The notes beneath the pieces are model-generated. The model did not search any database. It saw only the letters and a list, made by a program, of their open reading frames with translations, and was not told the DNA's origin. A program made the translations under genes and the position numbers. Below are positions 11,859 through 22,958 of a stretch of DNA of 64,000 nucleotides, piece after piece. The number at the start of each line of letters is the position of its first letter. Positions within the stretch are counted from its first letter, which is position 1. Source of the DNA: Gigantopelta aegis. Its lineage: Eukaryota; Mollusca; Gastropoda; Neomphalida; Peltospiridae. The stretch spans positions 69,878,695-69,942,694 of the forward strand of contig NC_054702.1 of NCBI RefSeq assembly GCF_016097555.1, read 5' to 3'.

Positions 11859-13970
11859 ATGGACATTAACACGATTGTGTTGTTGTGGATCGCTGCTGCC
11901 TACTGTGTGATGACAACTAGGCGAGTTTCACCTTCCGACACTGACAGCTGTGGGGGGTTGTGTCGGTGTAACGAAACGGATCTATCCGCCCTGTGTGACG
12001 GTCACGGGAACAATACCCTCCAGTTCGGCGTCCCGCCACTTCCTTCATTCGTAACGAATCTGATGCTCAAAAGTTTTAACATTCAGAATATGACAAGGAA
12101 GACATTTGCTTTTGTGCAGTCTTTAAACCTAACGTCGCTGAACATTAATAACTCCACAATAGCCGACATAGAAGAGGATACATTTTCAGTGTTTAGTCAC
12201 TGCAAGAACCTAAAACTAATCATTGGTCATAACGTGATAGCAGAAACGGTGATATCAAAAGTCTTAAAGGGACTACGTTCTCTTACGCTGGACTACTTGG
12301 ATTTGCGTCATTTAAATATCAGTGATCGGGACGGCACTTTTTTTAACCCGCTAAGTGGTGCGTCAGTGCAAAGCATTACCGTGTCTAAGAACTACCTCAC
12401 CAAATACAACCACAGCCAGTTTGTAAATGTTTCTAATCTTTCCTACCTCGACCTGTCGGGAAACGACATCAATGTGACAACCCTGACCTATTCATCTGTT
12501 CTCAGACAGCTACTTCTAAATTACAATCGAATTCCTCGGTTTCCCATTATATGTCGAAGACATAAATCAATGTTTCCAAATCTGGAACTTTTAAAATTAG
12601 ATCATAATAATATCGATTACATTAATTCGAAACAAATCTACTGCCTAAAAAAGTTAAAATATTTGGATTTGAGTAGAAATTTCTTCACAACAATTGCAAC
12701 TAACACCTTTGCGTATTTACCACATTTAGAGACTATTCGTTTACGGAATATGGTTTTTGACCTAGTGTCGATCAAAGAATACGCATTCAACAACAGCAAC
12801 ATCAGATCCATTATTCTGCGAGACAACCGGATGGAGCTGCAACACGCCCTGCACGTGGACAGCTTCGCGGGATGCGACAGACTAGAAGATCTAGACTTGT
12901 CCTACAACCAGGTGACCAAGCTGCCGAAAAGACACGAGTATATCCGAGACCTCCTTCGACGTCTGCACAACCTCAAGTGGCTTTCACTGGGCAGTCTGCT
13001 GCTGTTCGAGATACCCGAGATCGTCATGAACCTCACCAAGATAGAAGTGCTGGAGCTCTACACCAACTACATATCCAAGCTGCCTGACAGGTTTTTCAGT
13101 CGGATGCCCAAACTGAAGAAGTTGTATATTGGTACTAATTCCTTTTCCTCGCTCGACAGAACCGATTTTCCTTTGAGTATGCGCGAACGGGTTAAAGTAT
13201 TGGAGTTTTCTGGCAATCCCTTTGTTTGTGACTGTAAGATGCTTTGGTTTGTTGAGTGGATGAGGAGGACACCGGGGACATTTGGACCCGTGTCGAACTA
13301 TATGTGCACCAATTCCGATGGGTCCATAAAAAGGTATTTAATGACCGACATGCACATTTCTTTGAATTTCTGTCTGCTTTCATTTGAAACAGCGTTAATC
13401 ATTGTTTCGCTTTCAATATTTGTTATAATCGTTCTGATGACGTCATCTCTGGTCTATAAATGGAGTTGGAATATAAAACATTGCATATACATGCTGCGGT
13501 ACGAAAAGACGTCCAGGAATGAAACGAATATTAACTACATCTTCGATGCGTACGTCATATACTGCGCTGAAAATCGCAAGTGGGTTCTGGAGGAAGCCAT
13601 TCCGAATCTGGAAGAACGGGCCGGCATCAGTCTTTGTATTCACGAGCGCGACTTCATGCCGGGGGCCCTGATCGTGGATAACATCGTGGACAGTTTGAGG
13701 CGGAGCAGAAGGGTGGTGCTGGTGCTGTCGAACGATTTCGCGAGGAGTCACTGGTGCCAGTTCGAGATGTGCCTGTGTCAGACCTACCTGCTGGAGCACA
13801 GACGCGGTCTGTTGCTCGCCGTGCTGCTGGAGGACATCAAACCGTGCTACGTCACCAAGTCCATGTACGCCATGTTGAAAACAACCACCTACTGCACGTG
13901 GCCTGGCGACGACCGACAAGCCAAAGACTTGTTCTGGCAGAGGATGCGACAGGCTCTGACGTCTGCATAA
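11859..13970 (+). CDS. Toll-like receptor, single exon
   Basis: A membrane pattern-recognition receptor whose cytoplasmic TIR domain would recruit MyD88-type adaptors. The start at 11859 gives MDINTIVLLWIAAAYCVM, a signal peptide; 13 extra codons upstream lack this character. In order (703 aa): cysteine-containing LRR N-cap (CGGLCRCNE, about 31-46); about 15 leucine-rich repeats (LSYLDLSGNDI, LKYLDLSRNFF, LEDLDLSYNQV); one LRR C-cap (NPFVCDCKMLWFVEWM, about 450); one transmembrane helix (ALIIVSLSIFVIIVLM, about 512-533); TIR domain from about 558, with box 1 FDAYVIYCAE, box 2 RDFMPG (usually RDxxPG) and a box-3-like FW near the end. It has a single LRRCT, as in vertebrate-like TLRs. The frame is open throughout with many N-glycosylation sites, so it looks functional. 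Only the family is certain; the ligand is unknown. Confidence 0.93.
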   Translation: MDINTIVLLWIAAAYCVMTTRRVSPSDTDSCGGLCRCNETDLSALCDGHGNNTLQFGVPPLPSFVTNLMLKSFNIQNMTRKTFAFVQSLNLTSLNINNSTIADIEEDTFSVFSHCKNLKLIIGHNVIAETVISKVLKGLRSLTLDYLDLRHLNISDRDGTFFNPLSGASVQSITVSKNYLTKYNHSQFVNVSNLSYLDLSGNDINVTTLTYSSVLRQLLLNYNRIPRFPIICRRHKSMFPNLELLKLDHNNIDYINSKQIYCLKKLKYLDLSRNFFTTIATNTFAYLPHLETIRLRNMVFDLVSIKEYAFNNSNIRSIILRDNRMELQHALHVDSFAGCDRLEDLDLSYNQVTKLPKRHEYIRDLLRRLHNLKWLSLGSLLLFEIPEIVMNLTKIEVLELYTNYISKLPDRFFSRMPKLKKLYIGTNSFSSLDRTDFPLSMRERVKVLEFSGNPFVCDCKMLWFVEWMRRTPGTFGPVSNYMCTNSDGSIKRYLMTDMHISLNFCLLSFETALIIVSLSIFVIIVLMTSSLVYKWSWNIKHCIYMLRYEKTSRNETNINYIFDAYVIYCAENRKWVLEEAIPNLEERAGISLCIHERDFMPGALIVDNIVDSLRRSRRVVLVLSNDFARSHWCQFEMCLCQTYLLEHRRGLLLAVLLEDIKPCYVTKSMYAMLKTTTYCTWPGDDRQAKDLFWQRMRQALTSA

Positions 13971-13972
13971 AG

Positions 13973-14148
13973 CAGGCGCGGATTTAGGAGAAGGTGGGAG
14001 GGGGGAAGGAGCCCGGATATCCCTTATTTTTGGTAAAGTAATTAATTTCCAGTTTTTATAAGATTAAGTGTTATCCCCTTCCCCCAACCTTGAAAAAGTC
14101 CTATATAAGCCCCATCCACCCCTTACAAACGTCCAAGATCTGCGCTTG
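13973..14148. mobile_element. Short MITE with hAT-like ends, next to the TLR stop codon
   Basis: The left end is CAGGCGCGGATTTAGGA; the reverse complement of the right end is CAAGCGCAGATCTTGGA (imperfect 17-bp TIR). It encodes nothing. It begins 3 bases after the TLR stop, so the receptor 3' UTR would run through it. No clear 8-bp target duplication is visible. Confidence 0.5.
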
Positions 14149-14149
14149 T

Positions 14150-16284
14150 AACGGTAGAATCGGGTCACGTTATTGGTTTCATCACAACGCGCCAAAAATA
14201 GATGTTGACATATTTGTTATACTAAATTAATGGCATGCTCTCAAAACGGTATCTTGATATTTTTAAATTTATTATCTTGAATTTTTCACTTGGTGTCAAG
14301 ACTTTTTTCAAAACATTAGGGGCCGTTCAACAATTACGTAATGCTCAACGGGTGTGGGTTTAATGGTATACTTTAAAGGCATATCTGTATATATATTATA
14401 GTCAAGAAACTGAAATTTATATATAGGTTGTTAATAAAAACATTCATCAAATCTCTTAAATGGTATTCGGCACACCTATTTTCTTGCAGGTAGATTAAAT
14501 GTGAGGTGCCACGCTTTTTATTGGTGTACTGCTTGTGTGTGTCGATAAGCTGCTTATGTCAGTTTTATTAGTAAACGTTATCATTATCGGCAGTAGGAAT
14601 TGATTTGGTACAATGGAACCTGTATTTGTATTACAGTCCATATATAAGGTGAGTAAGGTCCATGTGGAATTTGGATTTTGCCTAAGTATGGTCGGATTTT
14701 CCCCAATCGATTGTTTAAACCAATATCCTGAAAGAATCCTGGTAGGATTGTCCTTTTTCAGAATAAGTTGCCCCCAGGCAATAAAAGGTTCTTTTAAAAA
14801 AAAGACTTTAGATAAATTACACACACAAATCCACACACACACAGACACACACACACACACACACACACACATAATTAATAATAACATAATTACTTTAATT
14901 CGAATAGGCCTATTTAAAAATAAATTGCTTAGATATAATAGTGTTTAAAAATTCTACATTCCAAAATTAAGGAAATTTTCATTTAAAATTAAGGTCTTTT
15001 AAAATTTACAATATCAACCACAATGGTGCACCAAAGACCTACTAAGTAATAATGTCATTTGTGGTCACGTTATCTGCCCCTCCCCCCCCCCCCCCCCGCA
15101 AAAAAAAGAACACACCAAAAAACAAAAACAAACAAAGAAAAAGAAATATAAAAATAAACAAAACAAAACAAACAAAAAACACAACAACAAAACAAACAAA
15201 CAACCCACCAACAACAATAAAAACCACAAAAAAAACCCAACCCAGGTTTTAACGCTGATTTGGAACAATAATATTTTGTCTACAATCAATACATGTTAAT
15301 ATATGATGATGGTTTATTGTGGGGAGAAAGTGTTTATCACCATACATTTAGTTTTGTATGCATTTAATACCCTACAAAACTGCTTAAAACTGTTTACAGG
15401 GTATTTATGGTTATAAACATGAAAAGAATTAATTTTAAAAATCACATGATGTGTTAAAAACAGACGCATATAAAAGGACTTCTGAACTGCCATATAAATC
15501 ATATAATTATATCCAGTACGGTAATCAAAATAGTCGTGTAAAAATGTTCTTAGTCTAATTGTGGATTCGGAGACTAAATGGGCCTAGGCCAACTTCAAAA
15601 TTCGTTTCACTCCGTACTTACAATCGGTAATAATGGTTGTCACAGTCATTTCTGTAACAGTATATCATCCTTACATCTGACGATTAAAACCTCTATTGTC
15701 CAAACATTACCAATGTTACAAATGCCTAGTATGCCCCCCCCCCCCAAAAAAAACAACAAAAAAAAACAAACAAAAAAAACACAACAACAACCACCTAAGA
15801 AATGTTTAAAGATGGTACTGTATTATACATTGCCAGTAATATAAATGTATCCAAAGATCTTACCTTCCCTGTGTATATTTATGCGTATACCTCAAATACT
15901 AAGGTTTTTTCACAGAATACAAAATACTTTTCTTGTGGTGTTTATATACACGTAGCCGTATGTTACTTCCGGTTAGTAAATTCTGGGAAAACTTTACTAA
16001 GCAGTAAAGAAACTTGACTAGAACTTATAATTAGTGTTGAGGTCTGTCGATGACCGGAAAGAGTGACTAATTCTTAAGACGGTGTCACAAATGAAATGTG
16101 GTATGTTTATTATTTGGTAAGTGTCGTCTTGCGCTGCATGATCAATGTACACTTTTACTGGTATATTAATGGAAAGTGTAGCATAGTAAACCAGTGATAG
16201 CTTGGAACACAATTAAGATGAGTTTTATATAACAAAAGAGGTGTTCTTGAAGCCTAAAATATCCCAATTATTGTAACGTTTTGT
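14150..16284. other. Gene-free stretch
   Basis: It holds one copy of a dispersed repeat at 14430-14522 (shared with 32893-33007), a (CA)n tract (14818-14871), a poly-C run with A-rich low-complexity sequence (15076-15240), and a second C-run/A-rich patch (15734-15790). No supported gene. Confidence 0.55.
14430..14522 (+). repeat. Dispersed repeat, copy 1
   Basis: It shares AATCTCTTAAATGGTAT, TTTTCTTGCAGGTAGATTA and ATGTGAGGTGCCAC with 32893-33007. In the other copy a long C-run separates the first two blocks. Confidence 0.7.
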
Positions 16285-16446
16285 TACTGGTATATCAAAT
16301 GCCTTGGTACGTGTCATCTTTTCTGTGAGACGGTGCATATGAAAGATCCCTTTCTACTAATGTAAAAATTACCAAATGTTTCACATCCAATAGCAAAATG
16401 TTAAATAAACCAATGTGCTTTAGTGGTGTCGTTAAACAAAACAAAC
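16285..16446 (+). mobile_element. SINE family A body and tail
   Basis: TTACTGGTATATCAAATGCC at the left and AGTGGTGTCGTTAAACAAAA at the right; the head is missing. Confidence 0.7.
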
Positions 16447-16894
16447 TTCTAAACACTAGTTAGCAGTTGAGACATTTTGGGCCGCCTTGGTACATATTTT
16501 TTAGAATTGGGACATCTTCGGCCGGTGTCCACCCAAGATGTTCCAGTTGGTTGTAAAAACGTTTTTAAATTATTTCATTACCGGTACTCCATTGACAGTT
16601 CTATGCCACTATACAATCTAATACTTGGCATGAATGAATGAATGAATTAATCAATCAATCAGCCAGCCAATCAATCAATCAATCAATTAATGTTTAACGA
16701 CACCCTAGCACAAAAATGCACATCGGCTATTGGGTGTCACAGAAGTTAAGTATATGAAAATACCATTTATATAATTAAGCCTTAAAAACATGTTTCAGGT
16801 TTTCTCCTTGAAACAAATAGGGCAGGTAGATAGATAGCACCTCTCTTTTTGTTTTAGTGTGTGTGTGTGTGTGTGTGGGGGGGGGGGGGGGGTC

Positions 16895-17205
16895 GAGACT
16901 GGTACAGCGTTCGCTTGATGCGTGATCGGTTTGGGATCGATCCCCGTCAGTGGGCCCACTGGGCTATTTCTCGCTCCAGCTAGTGCACCACGACTGGTAC
17001 ATCAAAGGCCGTGGTATGTGCTACCCTGTCTATTGGATGGTACATATAAAAGATCCTGTTAAACGAAAAGAGTAGCCCATGAAGTGGCGACAGCCGGTTT
17101 CCTCCCTCAATATCCGTGTGGTCCTTAACCATATGTCCGACGCCATATAACCGTAAATAAAATGTGTTGAGTGCATCGTTAAATAAAACATTTCCTTTCA
17201 TATCA
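16895..17205 (+). mobile_element. SINE, head as family A with an alternative 3' end
   Basis: The head and body match family A (GGGATCGATCCCCGTCAGTG, CACGACTGGTACATCAAAGG). The 3' half is different: GTAGCCCATGAAGTGGCGAC, GGTCCTTAACCATATGTCC, TAACCGTAAATAAAATGTGT, ending CGTTAAATAAAACATTTCC. I call this the A2 tail. A (GT)n and poly-G tract directly precedes it (16858-16892). Confidence 0.8.
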
Positions 17206-17321
17206 TTTCCTCTCTTTTTTCTTCTTTTTTTAAAAAAAATTGAATCAAACCGAAAAATCGTAATCGACCAAAGTGTTCTGAATCTAGTTTGCTGATTACA
17301 AAAAAAATCAGGGATAATGAT

Positions 17322-17651
17322 TTAAAGGGACATTCCTGAGTTTCCTGCATTGTAAGATGTTTCCGATTAATAAAATATTTCTACGATTATACTTACATAT
17401 CAAATATATTTTCTTGTTTAGAATATCAGTGTCTGTATATTCAATGTGTTTTTCGTCGTCTTAATATTTGTAAGAAGCACAAACTGGATTTTGTCTGAAA
17501 TAATTCCATATGTACGAAAACGATCAGAAACACGTTTAATATACAGCCACTAATATTTTATGCACAAAAAAAAAGTAATTAAAATTGTTAAAAAGTCTCT
17601 GTTAGTCGATAACGTCTTAAAATATTGCAGAAAATTTAGGAATATCCCTTT

Positions 17652-17652
<1 letters not shown>
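17322..17652. mobile_element. MITE with AAAGGGA(C/T)ATTCCT termini
   Basis: The left end is TTAAAGGGACATTCCTGAGT; the reverse complement of the right end is TTAAAGGGATATTCCTAAAT. About 330 bp, non-coding, probably a non-autonomous DNA transposon. Confidence 0.7.
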
Positions 17653-17654
<2 letters not shown>

Positions 17655-17723
<69 letters not shown>

Positions 17724-17791
17724 GTTTTTTGTTTCAAAAAATTTCAGGGGCGCTACATAAAATTAGGGTGGGACGGGAAACCGGAAACGCA

Positions 17792-17845
<54 letters not shown>

Positions 17846-17862
17846 GTATATATATATATAAT
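17655..17862. repeat. (TA)n microsatellites
   Basis: Two long TA tracts (about 17655-17720 and 17797-17862) separated by a short AGGGTGGGACGGGAAACCGG-containing spacer. Confidence 0.9.
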
Positions 17863-18065
17863 TATTATTTTTTTAAGGCCTTATGTAAAATGACAGTGTA
17901 AAGCGATATACCGGTAATCTCTGACTAATACACGACCGTATTTCTTTTGTATATCGATCCTGTCGTGAACACAGGGGAGTGTTTTGGGGTGTATTCATCT
18001 TAAGGTGACAATGAGGAAATATTTGCTATGATTCCCGTTTTCTGTTTCATACCGGTAGAACGAAA

Positions 18066-18150
18066 GAAATGTTTTATTTAACGACGCACTCAACACATTT
18101 TATTTACGGTTATATGGCGTCAAACATATGGTTAAGGACTACACAGATAA
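18066..18150 (-). mobile_element. SINE A2 tail fragment
   Basis: It reads forward as ATGTTTTATTTAACGACGCA, then TTTACGGTTATATGGCGTC, the reverse of the A2 tail. Confidence 0.7.
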
Positions 18151-18699
18151 AATAGACAAATCATTAAAACTTAAATTAAAAACATGAAATAAAACTTTAT
18201 AGAGACAGAAATATTCGGTCTACAACGAGTGATACAGCGCTCGATGGAAATGGACAAGTAAGCGAATGTCAAACTCATTCTTGAATGTTGACACACGTTA
18301 TTAAATTGAGCGATTCCTGTGGGTTCGACAATTCGCCGAAATACCACCCGCATATAACAATGATCGACAAAAGTTGACAAACACCTCCAAGAATAAAGGT
18401 TGTTTTGAATTTTCCCGGATATGCATAGCTTTAACATTACAGCTGGAAATTTGATCAACAGCCAAATATGGATCGAGATATTATTTTCGGGCACAAGGCG
18501 CATACTCGCCCCACGGTGATGGCGACATTAAAATCTTAGGGGAATGATCAAATTAATGTACCAATGGACTATATAATTCTTCTAAATTATTTGAGATATT
18601 CAGTGGAAAAGAAAAATAAGTTTCAGTGGGCATCCTTTATTCTCCAATGTCCTAGATTCAATAATAACAGAACCAAATTTATAAAACGTTATTACCATA
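18151..18699. other. No feature seen
   Basis: A 110-codon minus-strand open frame (18171-18503) has no recognisable domain; I do not call it a gene. Confidence 0.4.
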
Positions 18700-18700
18700 T

Positions 18701-18733
<33 letters not shown>

Positions 18734-18992
18734 ATGTCAAGCATTTGGTCATTCTGACAAACAGTCATCAGAGGAAATCTGCAACATTTTTCCTAATGCA
18801 GCAAGGGATCTTTTATATGCAATTTCCCACAGACAGGCAGGCACATACCACAGCCTTTGACCAGTTGTGGTGCACTGGTTGGAAAAGATAAAAAGACAAT
18901 CAGTTGAATGGATCCACCAAGGTGATTCGATCCTGCGACGCAAGCACCTCAAGCGAGCACTCAACCGACTGAGCTAAATCCCACTCCTGATG
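18700..18992 (-). mobile_element. SINE with a different tRNA head, preceded by poly-C
   Basis: The poly-C run (18702-18731) abuts a SINE body read on minus. The head at 18950-18992 reads GGGATTTAGCTCAGTCGGTT on minus, a clear tRNA A-box region and distinct from the family A head. Confidence 0.7.
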
Positions 18993-20240
18993 CCACATGA
19001 GCTCTTCCTCAAGTGCAGCCTAAAAGAAATCTTTATCTGCACTTTTCCACAGACATAACAGGATAATATATACATATTAATAATAATGATTATCATTTAA
19101 TGTGGTACACTTATTGGAACTGGGGGAAATGCAACATGTACACCTAGAAGGTTTGATCACAAAAAAGACCTTAAAAAATCCTCACTAAGTATGAGTGCAG
19201 GGGTGGGGTGGGGGTGAAATCCCTTCCTGCTTGAAGCAAATTTTCTTGTTAAAAATATATTTATGTGACTCGAACCCACATACTAACTAAACTTCGCTCA
19301 CCACTGTCTCGACCACCCAAACACCACCTTCCACCCATCCCCACATAATTTCCTGCAGTGCAGTGTTCTAGCTAGGATTTTTACAAGGCAGGGCCCTATT
19401 TTAATTGTTTCTGAAAATTAGTGCTTTTTTTTTTTAGGCCACTGATTAATGCAATGCAACACTGTTAAATGAACTAGAATAGACATAATTACAGAAGTAT
19501 TTATACATCAAATTAAGAATTTTCATTGCTAATTGCTTTTGGAAAAGGGCCTATGGCCTATGTATGTTCAGTATCACAGAAAGCCTGGGTAAATTTCCAT
19601 AGACACAATTAAGTCATAATTAATAATTACAAAATGATGGATCACTTAAAAAAAAAAATCCTTTTTTTCTTCTTTTTTTCTGTGTAGCACCATCCACAGA
19701 TCTTTACTCGGAATAAATCCTTCAAAGATATACCCAAACTAACAGCAATAGAAATATCTAGAATACTGCTCTTTATTCAGCATATTACCGATTTAAAAAA
19801 AAAATCTATTGTGTATAGTATTTCAGGGCTAACCCTGGGTTGCTATTTTTGTTCGCCAAAAAATTTGCCAATCTTCAATTTCTTTCAGCAATCTAAATAT
19901 ATATTCGCCAGTAACATATTTGCATTTAAGTCAAAAGATTTTATTTTTAATCTCGTTCTTTATGATAATATAGTATATGCTAAAATGTACTTATTATTCA
20001 GTTTCCATCTTGTAATCTAATAATAAAATGCTGCTGATGTCTAGGGCTGGCTGTAGTCCAGTGGTAAAGCACTTGTATGATGTGCAGTCAGTCTAGGGTC
20101 GATCCCCATTGAAGTTAGTGCATCACAAGTGGTATATCACAAAAGAGACAATTTTACTTTTTGTATGCATCAGAGAATAATATATAAATTATATGTTTCT
20201 CTGTAATTTGAAAGAATCAAGTGAATTTTGATCCAATATA
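18993..20240. other. Gene-free stretch with repeat fragments
   Basis: It includes a CAGTGTTCTAGCTAGG hAT-like terminus near 19361-19376, a CAGGGCTAACCCTGGG motif near 19825, and a SINE family A head at 20045-20135 (GTAGTCCAGTGGTAAAGCAC, GGGTCGATCCCC). No gene. Confidence 0.5.
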
Positions 20241-21738
20241 TACTCTTCAAAAAAAGAAACGCAAAAGGGTACAAATGGGATATAACTCCGATTTTATGTT
20301 TCCTACCGGTTCATGCTTTGTGAATATAAGGTCATTGCATGTACCAAACACATTCCCACGGTTACATTCGATAAAACGCAGCTACTGTACAATAAAGTTC
20401 CAAAATGTGAATATTCGCAAAAACGCAGCCACGTGCAAACCATGTCACCACTGCACGTGCGTTGTCTGCACGTGCAACATGAACACCGACAGTATAAAAG
20501 TGCAGGGTGTTCGCTTGCCTGGCCTCTGTATCTGGCCGACAGTTGACAATTCAGGACATGCCACGTCTCAGTGAACCGCAGAGAAACAATGCCATCGGCC
20601 GACTAGACACAGGCGAATCCAGAACGGCCGTTGCCAGGGCATTCCATGTGTCCCCAAGCACCATCTCCAGACTGTGGGACCGTTACCAGCAACATGGATC
20701 AACACGTGACCTCCCTAGATCCGGTCGACCACGGGTCACTACCCCCGGGCAGGACCGCTACATCCGGGTACGCCACCTTCGGGAACGATTGACTACTGCC
20801 ACCTCCACAGCCGCAGCAATACCAGGTTTGCGCAGGATATCCGACCAGACCGTACGGAACCGCCTACGTGAGGTAGGAATTCGTGCCAGACGTCCAGTTC
20901 GAGGTGTCATCTTAAAACCACAACACCGTCGACTCCGACTGCAGTGGTGCCAGATTCATCGACAATGGCCTCAACTGCGATGGAGACAGGTGTGGTTCAG
21001 TGACGAGTCCCGATTTCTGCTCCGACGTCATGATGGAAGATGTCGCGTGTATAGGCGTCATGGTGAACGTTATGCGGCAAACTGCGTGCAGGAAGTGGAC
21101 AGATTCGGCGGGGGTAGTGTCATGGTGTGGGCAGCCATCTCACACACTGGCAGAACTGACCTGGTCCACGTGCAGGGCAACCTGAATGCACAGGGCTACA
21201 TTGACCAGATCCTCCGGCCACACATCGTTCCAGTTATGGCCAACGCCAACGCAGTGTTCCAACATGACAACGCCAGGCCTCACACAGCACGTCTCACAAC
21301 GGCTTTCCTACAGAACAACAACATTAATGTCCTTCCTTGGCCATCGATATCACCGGATTTGAACCCAATTGAGCATCTATGGGACGAGTTGGACCGACGC
21401 CTCCGACAGCGACAACCACAGCCCCAGACCCTGCCCGAGCTGGCAGCAGCCTTGCAGGCTGAGTGGACCACCATCCCCCGGGACGTCATCCGTACTCTGG
21501 TTGCTTCAATGGGCAGGCGGTGCCAGGCAGTTGTCAACACACGCGGAGGCCACACCCGGTACTGACTCCAGATGACCTTGACCTTGGTGGTGTGTCCTAT
21601 CACTTACTCACAATGGACTAGAGTGAATTGTGAACAATCCTGCAACATTTGGTCATTATCGGACTCACCATTCAATAATTAAATCAATTCTCCAAATGTT
21701 ACGACAATGTGGTTTTGCGTTTCTTCTTTTGACGAGTA
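20241..21738 (+). mobile_element. Intact Tc1-like DNA transposon
   Basis: The 5' end is TACTCTTCAAAAAAAGAAAC; the reverse complement of the 3' end is TACTCGTCAAAAGAAGAAAC, so the TIRs match over about 27 bp with few changes. It is flanked by TA-rich sequence, consistent with a TA target. About 1.5 kb, enclosing one uninterrupted transposase gene. It looks young and possibly still mobile. Confidence 0.9.
20558..21565 (+). CDS. Tc1 transposase (DD34E), complete
   Basis: 335 residues, usual for Tc1. The start at 20558 gives MPRLSEPQRNNAIGRLD; codons upstream in the same frame are leader sequence. N-terminal paired-like helix-turn-helix DNA-binding region (SRTAVARAFHVSPSTISRLW), then the DDE catalytic core: first Asp in WFSDESRF, second Asp in FQHDNARPHTA, Glu in NPIEHLWDE. 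I count 34 residues between the second Asp and the Glu, the Tc1 signature. GGGSVMVWAAI is the family's conserved glycine-rich motif. It would cut at the TIRs and insert at TA. No stop or frameshift is seen. Its high GC against AT-rich surroundings fits recent arrival. Confidence 0.95.
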   Translation: MPRLSEPQRNNAIGRLDTGESRTAVARAFHVSPSTISRLWDRYQQHGSTRDLPRSGRPRVTTPGQDRYIRVRHLRERLTTATSTAAAIPGLRRISDQTVRNRLREVGIRARRPVRGVILKPQHRRLRLQWCQIHRQWPQLRWRQVWFSDESRFLLRRHDGRCRVYRRHGERYAANCVQEVDRFGGGSVMVWAAISHTGRTDLVHVQGNLNAQGYIDQILRPHIVPVMANANAVFQHDNARPHTARLTTAFLQNNNINVLPWPSISPDLNPIEHLWDELDRRLRQRQPQPQTLPELAAALQAEWTTIPRDVIRTLVASMGRRCQAVVNTRGGHTRY

Positions 21739-22454
21739 TATATATTCCCAAAAAGATTCACCAGACTAAGATATAAACTATACATATATTTTTGCACCAA
21801 AAGTATGAAATATAAGTACCGGTACATAATGTTTACATATTTAATAGCCTAACAACTTATATCATTCAGTATCTGAGCTTTCGAGATATGTGCGCAAAAT
21901 GCTGGAATAAATGAGGTCCAGAATAGGACCCAATACCCTTGTTTTTATTACAATTTTTTTTTAAATATGATGAGACATCAAAATAATTTGAAAATGACAA
22001 AAGAAGTTTATAAATGTCCAATTATGGAGATGTTCAACAATTACAATGACAATAATCACCCCTCTAAAGGTCTTTAACAATTGTCTCCCAAACACTTCCT
22101 TCTTTCCCTGTCACTGGCATTAATTTTACCAAAATTATAAATTTATAAACATTAGATTTTCTGTTCTTATTTTGGTTACGTTTTTTCTCTTCTGCTTTAT
22201 ATAAAGATAACACTCATTAGTCCCACCAAAGACTGTGCTACCCCCTCCAGATATTGTTCCAATGCCACAGGCCTGTAGGCATGTAGCTGTTTGGTAATAG
22301 ATGTATTATTGTATATATAATAGAAAAATCATATTTTAAAGAAACAAAATGGCCAGACTGGCCGTTTTATTTTATTTTATGAAAAAAATAAAATAAAATA
22401 AAAGTGCGTAACTCTTGATAATACCCTACGCCATGACCTCGTTTTGTAACTACC
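21739..22454. other. No gene seen
   Basis: AT-rich sequence. A small inverted pair of TTTTATTTTATTTTAT-type tracts lies at about 22365-22400. Confidence 0.5.
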
Positions 22455-22885
22455 CTCCTAAGTCCAAATCGGACTAACGTTCCCGGGAAGCTTCCTTTTC
22501 CGTTCTCCTAGATATCTCTAAATCCTAGCTATTTATTCAAAAATCAGAAAACGCCTGGGGGTACAAGGCGGTACCTCCCCCTATCATCTGATATTTCACC
22601 TCTACTAGAGTCGGTATATTTCTCTCTGATCATCAGACTTACTGACGCCATCGTCGCCAAATCACGGTTGTAAAAACCGCACTCGCAGAGGTATTACGTA
22701 ACTACTCGCCACATGGCCTCCACAGCTGGACTAAGTGCATATTGGAATGCCCGATCGCGCGAAGTATTACGTAACAAGTTGCCCACCTGGGCTACGTGCA
22801 ATGAAACTGCACACGGCCCTCTAACACAATTAAAAACGCCACAGGCGAAACAAATTTAAGAGCATGTACCGTCACACTGACATTT
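22455..22885 (-). repeat. Second copy of the candidate LTR/long repeat, 5' part only
   Basis: Its reverse complement matches 7488-7915 (GTGACGGTACATGCTCTTAA, AACAAGTTGCCC/GGGCAACTTGTT, GGGAAGCTTCC). It lies just downstream of the JmjC gene's 3' UTR. Confidence 0.6.
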
Positions 22886-22952
22886 TTTTTAATGAAAAGA
22901 GGGATAAAAAAGAAAATATGATTACAAATATTTAATTTTAACTGGCATGGAA

Positions 22953-22958
22953 TTTATT
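22953..22958 (-). terminator. Probable polyadenylation signal of the JmjC gene
   Basis: AATAAA on the minus strand about 405 bases below the stop codon at 23363, the first such hexamer I noticed in the 3' UTR. Confidence 0.5.

Noticed and set aside
13443-13919. 158-codon minus-strand frame inside the TLR
   Set aside because: Antisense shadow of the TIR domain coding sequence.
18171-18503. 110-codon minus-strand frame
   Set aside because: No recognisable motif, no splice or start context; chance length in AT-rich DNA.
21280-21603. Minus-strand frame over the Tc1 transposase
   Set aside because: Shadow of the transposase; its content mirrors GC-rich codons on the other strand.
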